Shown here: one piece after another, positions 1 through 7,329 of the stretch
How positions within the stretch are numbered: the stretch's first letter is position 1
Layout of the letters: each line of letters starts with the position of its first letter
Source of the DNA: JBEKSX01 sp049516635
GTDB lineage: Bacteria; Bacteroidota; Ignavibacteria; Tepidaquicellales; OLB5
Reading direction: 5' to 3'
NCBI GenBank assembly: GCA_049516635.1
Contig: JBEKSX010000095.1
Location: 1 to 10,988 of the forward strand
DNA: 10,988 nucleotides
The notes under the pieces: model-generated
The model's database searches: none
What the model was told of the DNA's origin: nothing
What the model saw: only the letters and a program-made list of their open reading frames with translations
Translations under genes and position numbers: made by a program

Positions 1-757
1 GGTTCTTAGGAATTGCGTTTTCAATTATTTTCAGCAGGCCACTGGAACTTGCCAGAACGCTTTCGAATGAAATGGAGCGCGAAATAGGTCCGTCATAGAA
101 AAATATATCGATATATTTGCTCTTATCTGTTTCGGAAAAACAGCGGTACGGGACCTGCGGGTCGATATTATTATGTGTTACATCGGTCCACGATCCGGTT
201 CCAATCTTTCTTATCATTTCAGCCTGACCTACATCTAGGATTATATATTTTATCCCTTCATTTATAAGTACTTCAACGGTTGGCATGTTACAGGCGGTCT
301 CGGGGAGCCACATGCTTTCCGCATCCCTGTGAAAGTCATATTTAAACTCTTTTAATCCCCAACGCACCTGTGTGACCTTATCCCTTTCGTTCGTAAGGGG
401 CATAATCATGTGGTTGTAAGCCATCGCGATAGCATTACCGTGTCCGTTATGATGTCTTACACTTTCCTTATCGGCTTCAACTATCTTCAAAAACGTATCA
501 TAGTGTTTTGATTTGATCCAGCTAAGCAGGGTAGGTCCGAAATTGAAATTTATGTATTCGTAATTATTAACTACTGAAATTATTTTACCTCTGTCATCAA
601 TTATAGGTGCTTCAGCATTTGTTTTGTAGCATTCGGTATATATTCTTTCATTCCAGTCATGAAAAGGGGATGCGCTTTCCTGCCTGTCTATCTCAGCGGT
701 CCATGGGTTTTCCCTGGGAGGCTGATAAAAATGTCCGTGGATACAAATGTAGATCAA
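1..757 (-). CDS. Glycoside hydrolase family 57 protein (DUF3536 type), N-terminal part
   Basis: Partial gene: 252 codons are visible and the 3' part lies beyond the left edge. The protein opens MIYICIHGHFYQPPREN, which I recognise as the start of the GH57 proteins that carry a C-terminal DUF3536 domain. Visible landmarks are the HGHFYQPP motif (residues 7-14, GH57 conserved region 1), HDWNER (33-38), FNFGPTLLSW (71-80), MWLPETACN (149-157) and YDGPISR (221-227). By analogy with GH57, E153 is the likely nucleophile; D222 is a weaker candidate for the acid/base. The family acts on alpha-glucans, but the exact substrate of this branch is not established. The start must be TTG at 757-755: an in-frame TAA lies immediately before it and the next in-frame ATG is codon 112, inside the domain. 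No clear Shine-Dalgarno is visible. glgB lies 0.9 kb upstream on the same strand, suggesting a role in glycogen metabolism. Confidence 0.9.
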   Translation of the reverse strand, partial: MIYICIHGHFYQPPRENPWTAEIDRQESASPFHDWNERIYTECYKTNAEAPIIDDRGKIISVVNNYEYINFNFGPTLLSWIKSKHYDTFLKIVEADKESVRHHNGHGNAIAMAYNHMIMPLTNERDKVTQVRWGLKEFKYDFHRDAESMWLPETACNMPTVEVLINEGIKYIILDVGQAEMIRKIGTGSWTDVTHNNIDPQVPYRCFSETDKSKYIDIFFYDGPISRSISFESVLASSSGLLKIIENAIPKN

Positions 758-858
758 TTAAAATTAGTAAAGATTAATGAATAATGAAATAATTAGAAAA
801 AGTTAATTACTATCACGTTTCCACATATAGATATTTCAATGTCTATCCAAAATAATTT

Positions 859-879
859 TAATGAAAAATTTTCATTATA
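859..879 (-). promoter_or_regulatory. AT palindrome overlapping a possible -10 box upstream of the GH57 gene
   Basis: Positions 859-877 form a palindrome with nine-base arms (TAATGAAAA and TTTTCATTA) around a single A. On the minus strand a TATAAT hexamer lies at 879-874, overlapping the palindrome and about 115 bases before the TTG start. No good -35 box is seen at the expected spacing. It could be an operator over a promoter, or chance in AT-rich DNA. Confidence 0.25.
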
Positions 880-935
880 CTTTTTTCAAAATAAAAATTA
901 ATATTAAATAAGGCAATTAGCATTAAATTTTGCTT

Positions 936-988
936 CTAACCCCCCTGTGTCCCCCCTTTAATCAAAGGGGGATTTAGGGGGGTTTTAG
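936..988. repeat. Imperfect G/C-run hairpin repeat
   Basis: Outer arms AACCCCCC (938-945) and GGGGGGTT (977-984) enclose inner arms CCCCCTTT (952-959) and AAAGGGGG (964-971) around an AATC loop. This C-run, TTTAATCAAA, G-run layout resembles short intergenic palindromic repeats found in many bacterial genomes. It is not followed by a T-run on the minus strand, so it is not an obvious terminator for glgB. Confidence 0.55.
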
Positions 989-1083
989 GTTAAGATTAAG
1001 AATTAATATAAATACTTTACTTTTTATAAAGATTTTTCTAGTTCTATATCTATTTTGACTTCAGTGTGATATTTTCATTAACC

Positions 1084-1099
1084 CCATCATTTATGATGG
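1084..1099. repeat. Short hairpin, REP-like
   Basis: CCATCAT (1084-1090) and ATGATGG (1093-1099) are perfect seven-base arms around TT, preceded by two more Cs. It has the same plan, C-rich left arm and G-rich right arm, as the hairpin at 1563-1582 and may be a degenerate member of one repeat class. Confidence 0.4.
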
Positions 1100-1562
1100 A
1101 ATATAACTAGTAAATTCTATCAGCTTTCGCCATTATCTGCCATGTCAAATTGTGAGTTTGCGACATTCACTCATTTATTTCAGTGGGGTACCCCCCGGTA
1201 ACTTAAGTAATGCTTTCATACGATTTTTGTCGATTCCGCTCAATTAAGTAGTTAAAAATAACACATAACTTAAGGTAACTTAAAAACGCATTTTTTAAAC
1301 AAGTCATTGAATTACAATATGTTATATTTTTTGAATGATTTTATCTTATTTTGCGACATGTGGTATAAATATCCAGCTATAGAACATTAATAGACATTAA
1401 ATCACATTTTTAGCATAAAAGTGCTCAAATTAATAAAAATTTATTGATACTATCTGCAAATATAATATATACATTTTGATAAATCAAGGTAATAATCAGG
1501 TAGTAAAATATCCAGATCATCATATTAAAGGTTAAGGACCGGAAGTTCTTATTATTCTGTGT

Positions 1563-1582
1563 CCCCACGCTAAAGCGTGGGG
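1563..1582. repeat. CCCCACGC/GCGTGGGG hairpin, REP-like
   Basis: Perfect eight-base arms, CCCCACGC and GCGTGGGG, surround a TAAA loop. The hairpin is preceded by CTGTGTCCCC (1557-1566, overlapping the arm), a 10-mer also found at 945-954 inside the other C-run hairpin, and followed by TTAG. Such GC-rich hairpins in AT-rich intergenic DNA resemble REP elements moved by REP-associated tyrosine transposases. No such transposase is in the window. Confidence 0.5.
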
Positions 1583-1639
1583 TTAGAGTATGTCCTATAA
1601 CTAACGTTAAGTAAAGTTCTAGAAAAGCCTGTCTGAGTT

Positions 1640-1653
1640 AGGTAGTACTACCT
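1640..1653. repeat. 14-base perfect palindrome downstream of glgB
   Basis: AGGTAGTACTACCT is a perfect palindrome 12 bases beyond the glgB stop. It lacks a T-run after it on the glgB strand, so it is a poor candidate for an intrinsic terminator. It could be a weak 3' hairpin or a protein-binding site. Confidence 0.3.
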
Positions 1654-1665
1654 GACAAAAATTTA

Positions 1666-3618
1666 TTATTCTCCCCATTCATATAAATTAGCAGCAAGAG
1701 GGGGGAGGGTGACCTCGATAAAATCCCCGAATTCATGGCATCTGCCGTGTTGTGCATTAACACCGCCGAGATTTCCAATACCGCTTCCGCCGTATATTTC
1801 AGAATTGCTGTTCATTATCTCTTTATAATATCCCGGCTTCGGAACTCCAAACCTGTATTTATAACGCACAACCGGGGTCATGTTGAACGTAAATAAAATG
1901 ATCTGTTTTCCGTCTGCTGATATCCTATAGAAAGCAAGAATACTGCTTGCCGCATCGGAGAAATCTATCCATCTAAAGCCGTAATATTCAAAATCGATCT
2001 CATATAGTGCGCGGTGTTTCCTGTATAAATTATTTAGGTCTTTCATGAACAGATTCAATTTTCTGTTAAGGTCATTTTCGAGCAAACCCCAGTCTATGGA
2101 AACATCGGAATTCCATTCATTGTATTGTCCGATATCGTTGGTCATAAAATTAAGTTTCTTGCCCGGCTGCCCGAACATAAACCCGAGGAATAATCTTACG
2201 TTCGCGAATTTCTGCCAGGTGTCTCCGGGCATCTTATCATAATGAGACCTTTTGCCGTGAACAACCTCATCATGTGAAACAGGCAAAATAAAATTTTCGG
2301 TGAAGGCATACCACAACGCAAATGTCAGTTTATTCTGATGGAATTTACGGTGCACAGGGTCTTTTGTAAAGTAAAGCAATGTATCATTCATCCACCCCAT
2401 ATTCCATTTCATATCGAAACCGAGTCCTCCTGTATGAACCGGACGTGAGACGGCTGGCCAGGCGGTGGATTCTTCCGCTATCATTAAAATTCCCTGGTTG
2501 TACTTATGTACAATATTGTTGAGGTGCTTAATAAAGTTGATCGCTTCGAGATTTTCTCTTCCGCCGTAAATATTAGGTTCCCATTCACCCGCTTTGCGGG
2601 AATAATCAAGGTAGATCATCGAAGCAACCGCATCGACCCTTAATCCGTCAGCGTGATAAACATCGAGCCAGAACAATGCACTCCCGATAAGAAAATTCTG
2701 GACTTCATTTCTACCGTAATCGAAAATATAAGTACCCCAGTCCTGCTGAAATCCTTTCTTCCAGCTTTCATAAGCATAGATCTGCTTCCCGTCAAAAAAG
2801 GATAATGCATAATCATCTGTAGGAAAGTGCGCAGGTACCCAATCCAGTATAATACCTATATCGTTCTTATGACAGTGATCTATGAAGAACATGAGGTCCT
2901 CAGGTTTACCGTAACGGCTGGTGGGTGCGTAATAATTAGTGACCTGGTATCCCCACGATATATCGAGAGGATGTTCCATTACGGGAAGAAGTTCTATATG
3001 GGTGTATCCCATCTGTTTAGCGTATCTGACTATTTCATAAGCAAGCTGCCTGTAGTTCTTGAAGCCCCATTCGTTCGGGAAATCTTTATTATTATAATCC
3101 TTAGACCACGAACCTAAGTGTACTTCATATATTGAGACAGGGAAACCGCAGAAAGCAGGGGCATTATCCATTTTAAGCTTGCGTTCTTTCATCCATTCAT
3201 CGTCATGCCACTCATAGCCCGATAGATCCGCAACTATCGAAGCGGTCTTCGGTCTCATTTCAGCTCTGAATGCGTAAGGATCGGTTTTATACCGGTATTT
3301 ATTATCTACAATTGACCTGATCGCATATTTGTACAGCGCTCCTTCACTTAATTCCGGGATAAATACGGACCAGACTCCGCCTTCATTAAGCTTTGTCATA
3401 TGGTGGGATTCTTCATTCCAGCTGTTGAAATCACCTACTACACTTACGTCCAAAGCATTAGGTGCCCAGACGGCAAAGTGAACTCCTTTCTGCTCATTAA
3501 TGCATGCAGGATGAGCCCCCATCTTTTCATAAATTTTGTAATGTGTACTCTGGCTGAAAAGGTGCAGATCGTATCCGGTTATTATCGTATCTTTGATTAT
3601 GTTATCAGAGTTATTCAT
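1666..3618 (-). CDS. glgB: 1,4-alpha-glucan branching enzyme GlgB (GH13)
   Basis: A 650-residue enzyme that cuts alpha-1,4 glucan chains and rejoins them by alpha-1,6 links, making the branches of glycogen in the cytoplasm. A CBM48-like N-terminal domain (about 30-120; FAVWAPNALDVSVVGDFNSW) is followed by the GH13 barrel and a C-terminal beta domain. All four GH13 regions are present: DWVPAHFP (259-266), GLRVDAV with the likely nucleophile D329, MIAEEST with the acid/base glutamate at E382/E383, and SHDEVVHGK with D450 as transition-state stabiliser. The length fits branching enzymes with one N-terminal CBM48; the E. coli type (about 730 residues) has an extra N-terminal module. The gene ends in tandem TAA codons. 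No clear Shine-Dalgarno precedes the ATG; instead a near-copy of the first ten codons lies directly upstream. The GH57 gene downstream on the same strand suggests a glucan-metabolism group. Confidence 0.97.
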   Translation of the reverse strand: MNNSDNIIKDTIITGYDLHLFSQSTHYKIYEKMGAHPACINEQKGVHFAVWAPNALDVSVVGDFNSWNEESHHMTKLNEGGVWSVFIPELSEGALYKYAIRSIVDNKYRYKTDPYAFRAEMRPKTASIVADLSGYEWHDDEWMKERKLKMDNAPAFCGFPVSIYEVHLGSWSKDYNNKDFPNEWGFKNYRQLAYEIVRYAKQMGYTHIELLPVMEHPLDISWGYQVTNYYAPTSRYGKPEDLMFFIDHCHKNDIGIILDWVPAHFPTDDYALSFFDGKQIYAYESWKKGFQQDWGTYIFDYGRNEVQNFLIGSALFWLDVYHADGLRVDAVASMIYLDYSRKAGEWEPNIYGGRENLEAINFIKHLNNIVHKYNQGILMIAEESTAWPAVSRPVHTGGLGFDMKWNMGWMNDTLLYFTKDPVHRKFHQNKLTFALWYAFTENFILPVSHDEVVHGKRSHYDKMPGDTWQKFANVRLFLGFMFGQPGKKLNFMTNDIGQYNEWNSDVSIDWGLLENDLNRKLNLFMKDLNNLYRKHRALYEIDFEYYGFRWIDFSDAASSILAFYRISADGKQIILFTFNMTPVVRYKYRFGVPKPGYYKEIMNSNSEIYGGSGIGNLGGVNAQHGRCHEFGDFIEVTLPPLAANLYEWGE

Positions 3619-3648
3619 ATTCTATATTATGTTATCAAGGTTGTTCAT
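3619..3648 (-). repeat. Tandem duplication of the glgB start region with a nine-codon upstream ORF
   Basis: The 30 bases before the glgB ATG match the first 30 bases of glgB at 23 of 30 positions and lie in the same frame. They contain an ATG (3648-3646) and encode MNNLDNII followed by TAG (3624-3622), nearly the same as the MNNSDNII start of GlgB. The TAG ends three bases before the glgB ATG. This is either a harmless slippage duplication or a short upstream ORF coupled to glgB translation. Confidence 0.6.
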
Positions 3649-3675
3649 ATTATATAAAAAATTACTGTATATACT

Positions 3676-3705
3676 CAAAAATAAACAAGGGAGCGGGCTA
3701 CCTTG
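3676..3705 (-). terminator. Intrinsic terminator of the LVIVD lipoprotein gene
   Basis: Inverted repeat 3686-3705 pairs CAAGG with CCTTG, continuing after one mismatch to AGC/GCT. On the minus strand it is followed by TTTATTTTT. It lies about 35 bases beyond the stop of the upstream gene and before the glgB leader, so glgB probably needs its own promoter. Confidence 0.6.
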
Positions 3706-3738
3706 CTTTAGATGTAAATAAGCTTTGTTTTATTATTT

Positions 3739-4758
3739 TTACTGTAAAGTTAGTATTAATAATCCGGTGTAAGAAACGGCTGCATAAATGTAACCCTCGT
3801 AATAACAAACATTGATTACTGTGCTTGGAGTCTTATAATAACCTGCCCGGAGAGGAGAATTAGGTGTACCGATGCTGAATGCTTCCACGCCATAATCAGC
3901 TGAAGCGCTGTAAAGGATTGCCCCATTACTCGCCAGACCGTTGTAACTCACACCCTGCGTTTGAACCGAACCTACTAATCGAATTTGAAAAGGATTGGTA
4001 ACATCGATTACAAATATCCCATCCCCTCCATCTGCTAAATAAGCGCGGTTCATAGTAACCAAAACGTCATTAGTGTAGCCGGGTGTATTATAACCGTTTA
4101 TTTCAACCGGGGCAGACGGATTTGTGACATTTACCATATCCATTCCTACGGAAGCGTCAGCGATGTATGCGAGTCCGTTAACAACATGAATACCCTGAAT
4201 ATGATCGACAAGGTTGGTGTATACAGACAACTGGCTCACGCTGTTCGGTAAATTACCCAGGTTGTAAATATACAGGTTTCCTATAAACGTTCCGATGTAC
4301 GCTATTTTCGATGTTGTATCAACAAATGATGAAAGTACCCTGTCTCCCTGGAAGGTCAGGATAGTATCCAGAACAGGATTATAGGGATCGGATACGTTTA
4401 TAATGTCACATCCCTGATTCCCGTCAGCAACTAAAACGAAAGGTATATTATTAATGTGTGCAAAAAAAGTATTGAGGGAGGTGCCTGTTGTATTATAATT
4501 CGATGCCAGTATGGGATGAACCGGTACAGTAACATTAATAATCTCAAGACCGCTAACTCCGTCTGCTACGAAGGCGAAAGTGTTTGTGCCTATTTTCCCA
4601 ACGCTGACACCGCTTGCATAGTCGGATGTCTTAAATGTACTGATAAGCGTCATATTGCTAGACTGCGATTCGGTTGAAGTACTGTTATCCTTGCATCCTG
4701 TCAGAGATAAGGTAAATAATATAAAGGCGATCAGTATAAAAGTTGTATTGAATTTCAT
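3739..4758 (-). CDS. LVIVD-repeat beta-propeller lipoprotein
   Basis: A 339-residue predicted lipoprotein of unknown function. Residues 1-22 form a type II signal peptide with lipobox LTGC; the acylated cysteine is residue 22, followed by a serine/threonine-rich linker. The rest is built of about seven repeats 42-46 residues apart, starting near residues 61, 107, 151, 196, 239, 281 and 323. Several have the form A-hydrophobic-VADG...IINVT/S-P, the LVIVD repeat signature. Seven such units suggest a seven-bladed beta-propeller facing the periplasm or cell surface, a fold used for binding; no catalytic motif is seen. ATG at 4758 is my preferred start; an in-frame GTG two codons upstream (4764) is possible. 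No Shine-Dalgarno is evident. A terminator follows the gene, so it is probably transcribed alone. Confidence 0.8.
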   Translation of the reverse strand: MKFNTTFILIAFILFTLSLTGCKDNSTSTESQSSNMTLISTFKTSDYASGVSVGKIGTNTFAFVADGVSGLEIINVTVPVHPILASNYNTTGTSLNTFFAHINNIPFVLVADGNQGCDIINVSDPYNPVLDTILTFQGDRVLSSFVDTTSKIAYIGTFIGNLYIYNLGNLPNSVSQLSVYTNLVDHIQGIHVVNGLAYIADASVGMDMVNVTNPSAPVEINGYNTPGYTNDVLVTMNRAYLADGGDGIFVIDVTNPFQIRLVGSVQTQGVSYNGLASNGAILYSASADYGVEAFSIGTPNSPLRAGYYKTPSTVINVCYYEGYIYAAVSYTGLLILTLQ

Positions 4759-4843
4759 GTTCACATTTAAAAAAAATTAATATTTACAAAGTTATTAATT
4801 TAAACAGTGAAATACAAATAAGAAGAGAAAAAGGATAATTCCA

Positions 4844-4874
4844 TTGATAAGAAAATAACAAAGGTTTATATTTG
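4844..4874 (+). promoter_or_regulatory. Promoter of the tRNA-Lys gene
   Basis: TTGATA (4844-4849), a 17-base spacer and TATATT (4867-4872) make a good sigma-70-like promoter. The -10 box extends to TATATTTG (4867-4874), an exact match to the Bacteroidota TAnnTTTG element. Transcription would begin almost at the mature tRNA 5' end (4878), leaving little or no leader. Confidence 0.7.
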
Positions 4875-4877
4875 TTT

Positions 4878-4951
<74 letters not shown>

Positions 4952-4965
4952 CAAAGAGTTAATAA

Positions 4966-5000
4966 TGCCGAAAAACAGTTTTTTTCGGCATTTATTTTTA
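4966..5000 (+). terminator. Terminator of the tRNA-Lys gene
   Basis: TGCCGAAAAA (4966-4975) pairs with TTTTTCGGCA (4981-4990) around a short loop and is followed by TTTATTTTTA. It lies 15 bases after the tRNA on the same strand. Confidence 0.8.
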
Positions 5001-5010
5001 TGGATAAAGC

Positions 5011-5042
5011 AAAAGCCGGTCAATTTGGTGTGACCGGCTTTT
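5011..5042. terminator. Bidirectional terminator between tRNA-Lys and the first T9SS paralog
   Basis: Perfect 12-base arms AAAAGCCGGTCA (5011-5022) and TGACCGGCTTTT (5031-5042) surround an eight-base loop, with T-runs on both strands. It sits 22 bases beyond the stop of the minus-strand gene and also backs up the tRNA terminator. A hairpin with the same outer arm sequence follows the second paralog. Confidence 0.8.
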
Positions 5043-5063
5043 TTATGAAAGTTCAATGCAAGT

Positions 5064-6968
5064 TTATTTCAGAAGCAGCATTTTCTTAGTGTCCGTGAAA
5101 GTGCCTGCAGTCAGTCTGTAGAAATAAACACCGCTGGGAAGATTGGAAGCATCAAAGTTCAATGAGTACGTACCGGGAGTTTTAATTTCGTTCAAGAGCA
5201 GTCCGACTTCTCTGCCGAGAACATCATATACAACCAATCTTGCTAAACCCGTTTTTGGTATGTCAAATTTGATCGTAGATGCCGGATTGAACGGATTGGG
5301 ATAATTCTGATAAAGTGCGTACGACGCGGGGATCTCATTATTATTATTATGTATCCCAATTACGATAGGTCCTGAACATCCCAGAGCTGCCCAGACATTA
5401 TAAGGACCTGATTCGGAGTACAGCACAAAGCAACTATCGTTATTAACATATCTGAATCCCGGTTTAGGACCTTGAGTGCCAGAGGTTATGCCCATATAAT
5501 TCATTTTTTGGATATGTGTTGTTCCTCCGGAAGGTGTAACCCCGACATAATGGACCGAGTCAGAACTGGCAATAGTAGAGAATGCAAAATAATACCTGTC
5601 CGCATTTCTGACACCAACAATATCCGGCTGATAATTTGAATTCGCATTGCTTCCCCAGAGAGTGCTTTCGAACACTGAATTAAAGTTCCCGTAGTTGGTT
5701 GTTCTGAAATATTTGACATTCCAGTTAAACGAATAAATCTCATTAAAAACACAGAGCACACTGCCATTATCATATCCATTCGAAGCTATTCTGGCCCACC
5801 GTTTAAAGGCAGTTGCTTCGCTTCCTGCCTGTGAGGAGGCGTTTCCTACGGCAGGGGTTCCGTTAAGATTGGCTTTGGAGAAGAAGATCCTGGTACTATC
5901 AGGTACACCCGAAAATGATACGATAATAGAATCACCTGCTGAGCCTCTGATGTAAGCTATATCCGAATATAATGTTCTTACATATCCGGCTGGACCGTTG
6001 GAGCAGTACCACCAGAATTTTTGACCCTGGTATTCAAACGCAGGAGAAGTAGTATAAGGATTCAGGCACCTAACATATTTTTGAGTATTGATATGTATAT
6101 TGCTGGCATCGGTTGAGTCGAACGAACAAACGATATAGGTCCAGGAATTCGAATAAAAATTTGCGTTATCTGAAGTCATCCTGACATTGTAATATCTTTT
6201 TGCGGGATCATCACCGGGCCATGAGAAAGCAAAAAGTCCGCCAGCAAAAGTAGTAATGTCGAGTACTGCACCACCCGAAAACCATTTTCCGTTACCGCCT
6301 GTCTGTCTCAAACCGTAAACAGTCCAAAGATATTTATCACCGGAAGAAGATTCTATTATTTCCATATCCAGATCATCATAGTTGATCTTATCGGTACCGC
6401 CCAGCCAGGCTAAAGCGTACAGTGTCCATGTTGATCCTCCGTTATTTGAATAAATAAATCGAAGCGAATCCGGGGAACTTGAGTTAGCTGAAAATGCATA
6501 GACAACCCATAACCTGCCTTCATTAGCACCTCTTTGCTCAGTGAATGTTGCAATACCCTTGATAGTACGGGCAGAGTTATTGTAGAGCAGGTTATTTGTG
6601 ATGTTATCTGTCGAATAATTTGGATTAGGAATTCCGGCATACTCAATACCTCCTCCGTAATAGGGAGTCATTTTAGTAGAAAAATTTCCTGTTTCGGTAC
6701 CCAGCTGTCTGTTGAGCTGCTCGATCCGACCTCTATAAAAGGGATTATCCGTTCTCTTCAGCCTGTATATTTCGTTCTCAAGATCAGTTTGTTTTTGAGA
6801 TTTTTCCTTGACAACGTTTACACCCGAGACATCATTGTAATTTGCAGTGTTATTGCCGAGATACCTGTCATTTGTTACATGAACATTGGGCATTTCTTGT
6901 GAAAAGCTGGACTTGAACAGTAAGAGCAGAAACAGAAGTAACGTAAATAAAGAAATTTTAGTTTTCAT
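5064..6968 (-). CDS. Secreted protein with T9SS sorting domain, paralog A
   Basis: A 634-residue secreted protein of unknown function. Residues 1-23 are a Sec signal peptide (probable cleavage SFS|QE). A charged, probably helical stretch follows (about 53-92). The central part is beta-rich, with an Asp-box-like motif SNNGGSTW (174-181), as found in sialidase-type and BNR propellers, though asparagine replaces the usual aspartate and only this one clear copy is seen. Residues about 552-634 are a type IX secretion sorting domain: YQNYPNPFNPASTIKFDIP, YDVLGREV, SGVYFYRL and a C-terminal KKMLLLK. The protein should cross the outer membrane and be released or anchored at the surface. No catalytic residues can be assigned. 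AAAGGA seven to eight bases before the ATG is a good ribosome binding site. It is about 88% identical (558/634 by my count) to the upstream paralog, without gaps. Confidence 0.88.
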   Translation of the reverse strand: MKTKISLFTLLLFLLLLFKSSFSQEMPNVHVTNDRYLGNNTANYNDVSGVNVVKEKSQKQTDLENEIYRLKRTDNPFYRGRIEQLNRQLGTETGNFSTKMTPYYGGGIEYAGIPNPNYSTDNITNNLLYNNSARTIKGIATFTEQRGANEGRLWVVYAFSANSSSPDSLRFIYSNNGGSTWTLYALAWLGGTDKINYDDLDMEIIESSSGDKYLWTVYGLRQTGGNGKWFSGGAVLDITTFAGGLFAFSWPGDDPAKRYYNVRMTSDNANFYSNSWTYIVCSFDSTDASNIHINTQKYVRCLNPYTTSPAFEYQGQKFWWYCSNGPAGYVRTLYSDIAYIRGSAGDSIIVSFSGVPDSTRIFFSKANLNGTPAVGNASSQAGSEATAFKRWARIASNGYDNGSVLCVFNEIYSFNWNVKYFRTTNYGNFNSVFESTLWGSNANSNYQPDIVGVRNADRYYFAFSTIASSDSVHYVGVTPSGGTTHIQKMNYMGITSGTQGPKPGFRYVNNDSCFVLYSESGPYNVWAALGCSGPIVIGIHNNNNEIPASYALYQNYPNPFNPASTIKFDIPKTGLARLVVYDVLGREVGLLLNEIKTPGTYSLNFDASNLPSGVYFYRLTAGTFTDTKKMLLLK

Positions 6969-7071
6969 AAATGATTCCTTTCATTTAATTAAAATTTATG
7001 GTTTAAAACGAAACTTTAGTTTATAACCTATAACGATATGATACTACAGGTTAAACCTGTCCCGTTGTGGT

Positions 7072-7100
7072 GATTAAAAAAACGGATGATCTTTTTAATC
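7072..7100 (-). promoter_or_regulatory. Conserved inverted repeat in the leader of paralog A
   Basis: GATTAAAAA (7072-7080) and TTTTTAATC (7092-7100) are perfect nine-base arms with an 11-base loop, about 105 bases before the ATG. The same arms occur before paralog B (9394-9422), with one base different in the loop. It may fold in the 5' untranslated RNA or bind a regulator. Confidence 0.4.
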
Positions 7101-7123
7101 AATCTTGTAATATGCTTATTAAT

Positions 7124-7150
7124 AAATTATTTTTATAGATTCAATGTCAA
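7124..7150 (-). promoter_or_regulatory. Possible promoter of paralog A
   Basis: On the minus strand CTTTGACA gives a perfect TTGACA (7150-7145) and a TTTG element. TAATTT follows after 15 bases (7129-7124), a somewhat short spacing and a weak -10. The whole block is conserved before paralog B, which supports function, but recent duplication alone could explain that. Confidence 0.35.
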
Positions 7151-7329
7151 AGAAAATATTTTTATATCAAGATTTGATTTTAGTTTCTACAGGATTCTAT
7201 GAAAACGCTTTATTTTCAAGAAATTTGAAGTATATCAAATAGATATTTAAAATCAGAGAAATCCCATCGAGTAGGCATAATAATTCAATTATCCAAAATT
7301 TTTTCGATTCTACTTTTTCTTGAAAATGT

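Larger units (their letters stand above)
758..1665. other. Long non-coding intergenic region between GH57 gene and glgB
   Basis: These 908 bases are AT-rich, with frequent stops in all frames and no gene I can support on either strand. They hold several inverted repeats listed separately: an AT palindrome near the GH57 start, two hairpins with C-run/G-run arms, a smaller CCATCAT hairpin and a 14-base palindrome just after glgB. A GGGGTACCCC palindrome lies at 1185-1194, and GGTAACTTAA occurs twice (1197-1206 and 1274-1283). The region looks like a collection of short repeats or a decayed segment, not a conserved leader. Confidence 0.6.

Noticed and set aside
936..988. Terminator of glgB
   Set aside because: It lies nearly 700 bases beyond the glgB stop and has no T-run on that strand.
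938..1582. CRISPR array in the gene-free region
   Set aside because: The hairpins are unevenly spaced and differ in sequence, with no regular repeat-spacer pattern and no cas gene.
3619..3648. Stop-codon readthrough extending GlgB upstream through the TAG
   Set aside because: The upstream extension only duplicates the existing N-terminus, and the catalytic and CBM48 domains are complete without it. Readthrough would add nothing recognisable.
6534..6902. Open plus-strand frame antisense to the first T9SS paralog, with a similar one at 9026-9223
   Set aside because: Its resemblance to the second copy is explained by the conserved sense gene. It has no ribosome binding site and no recognisable protein features.
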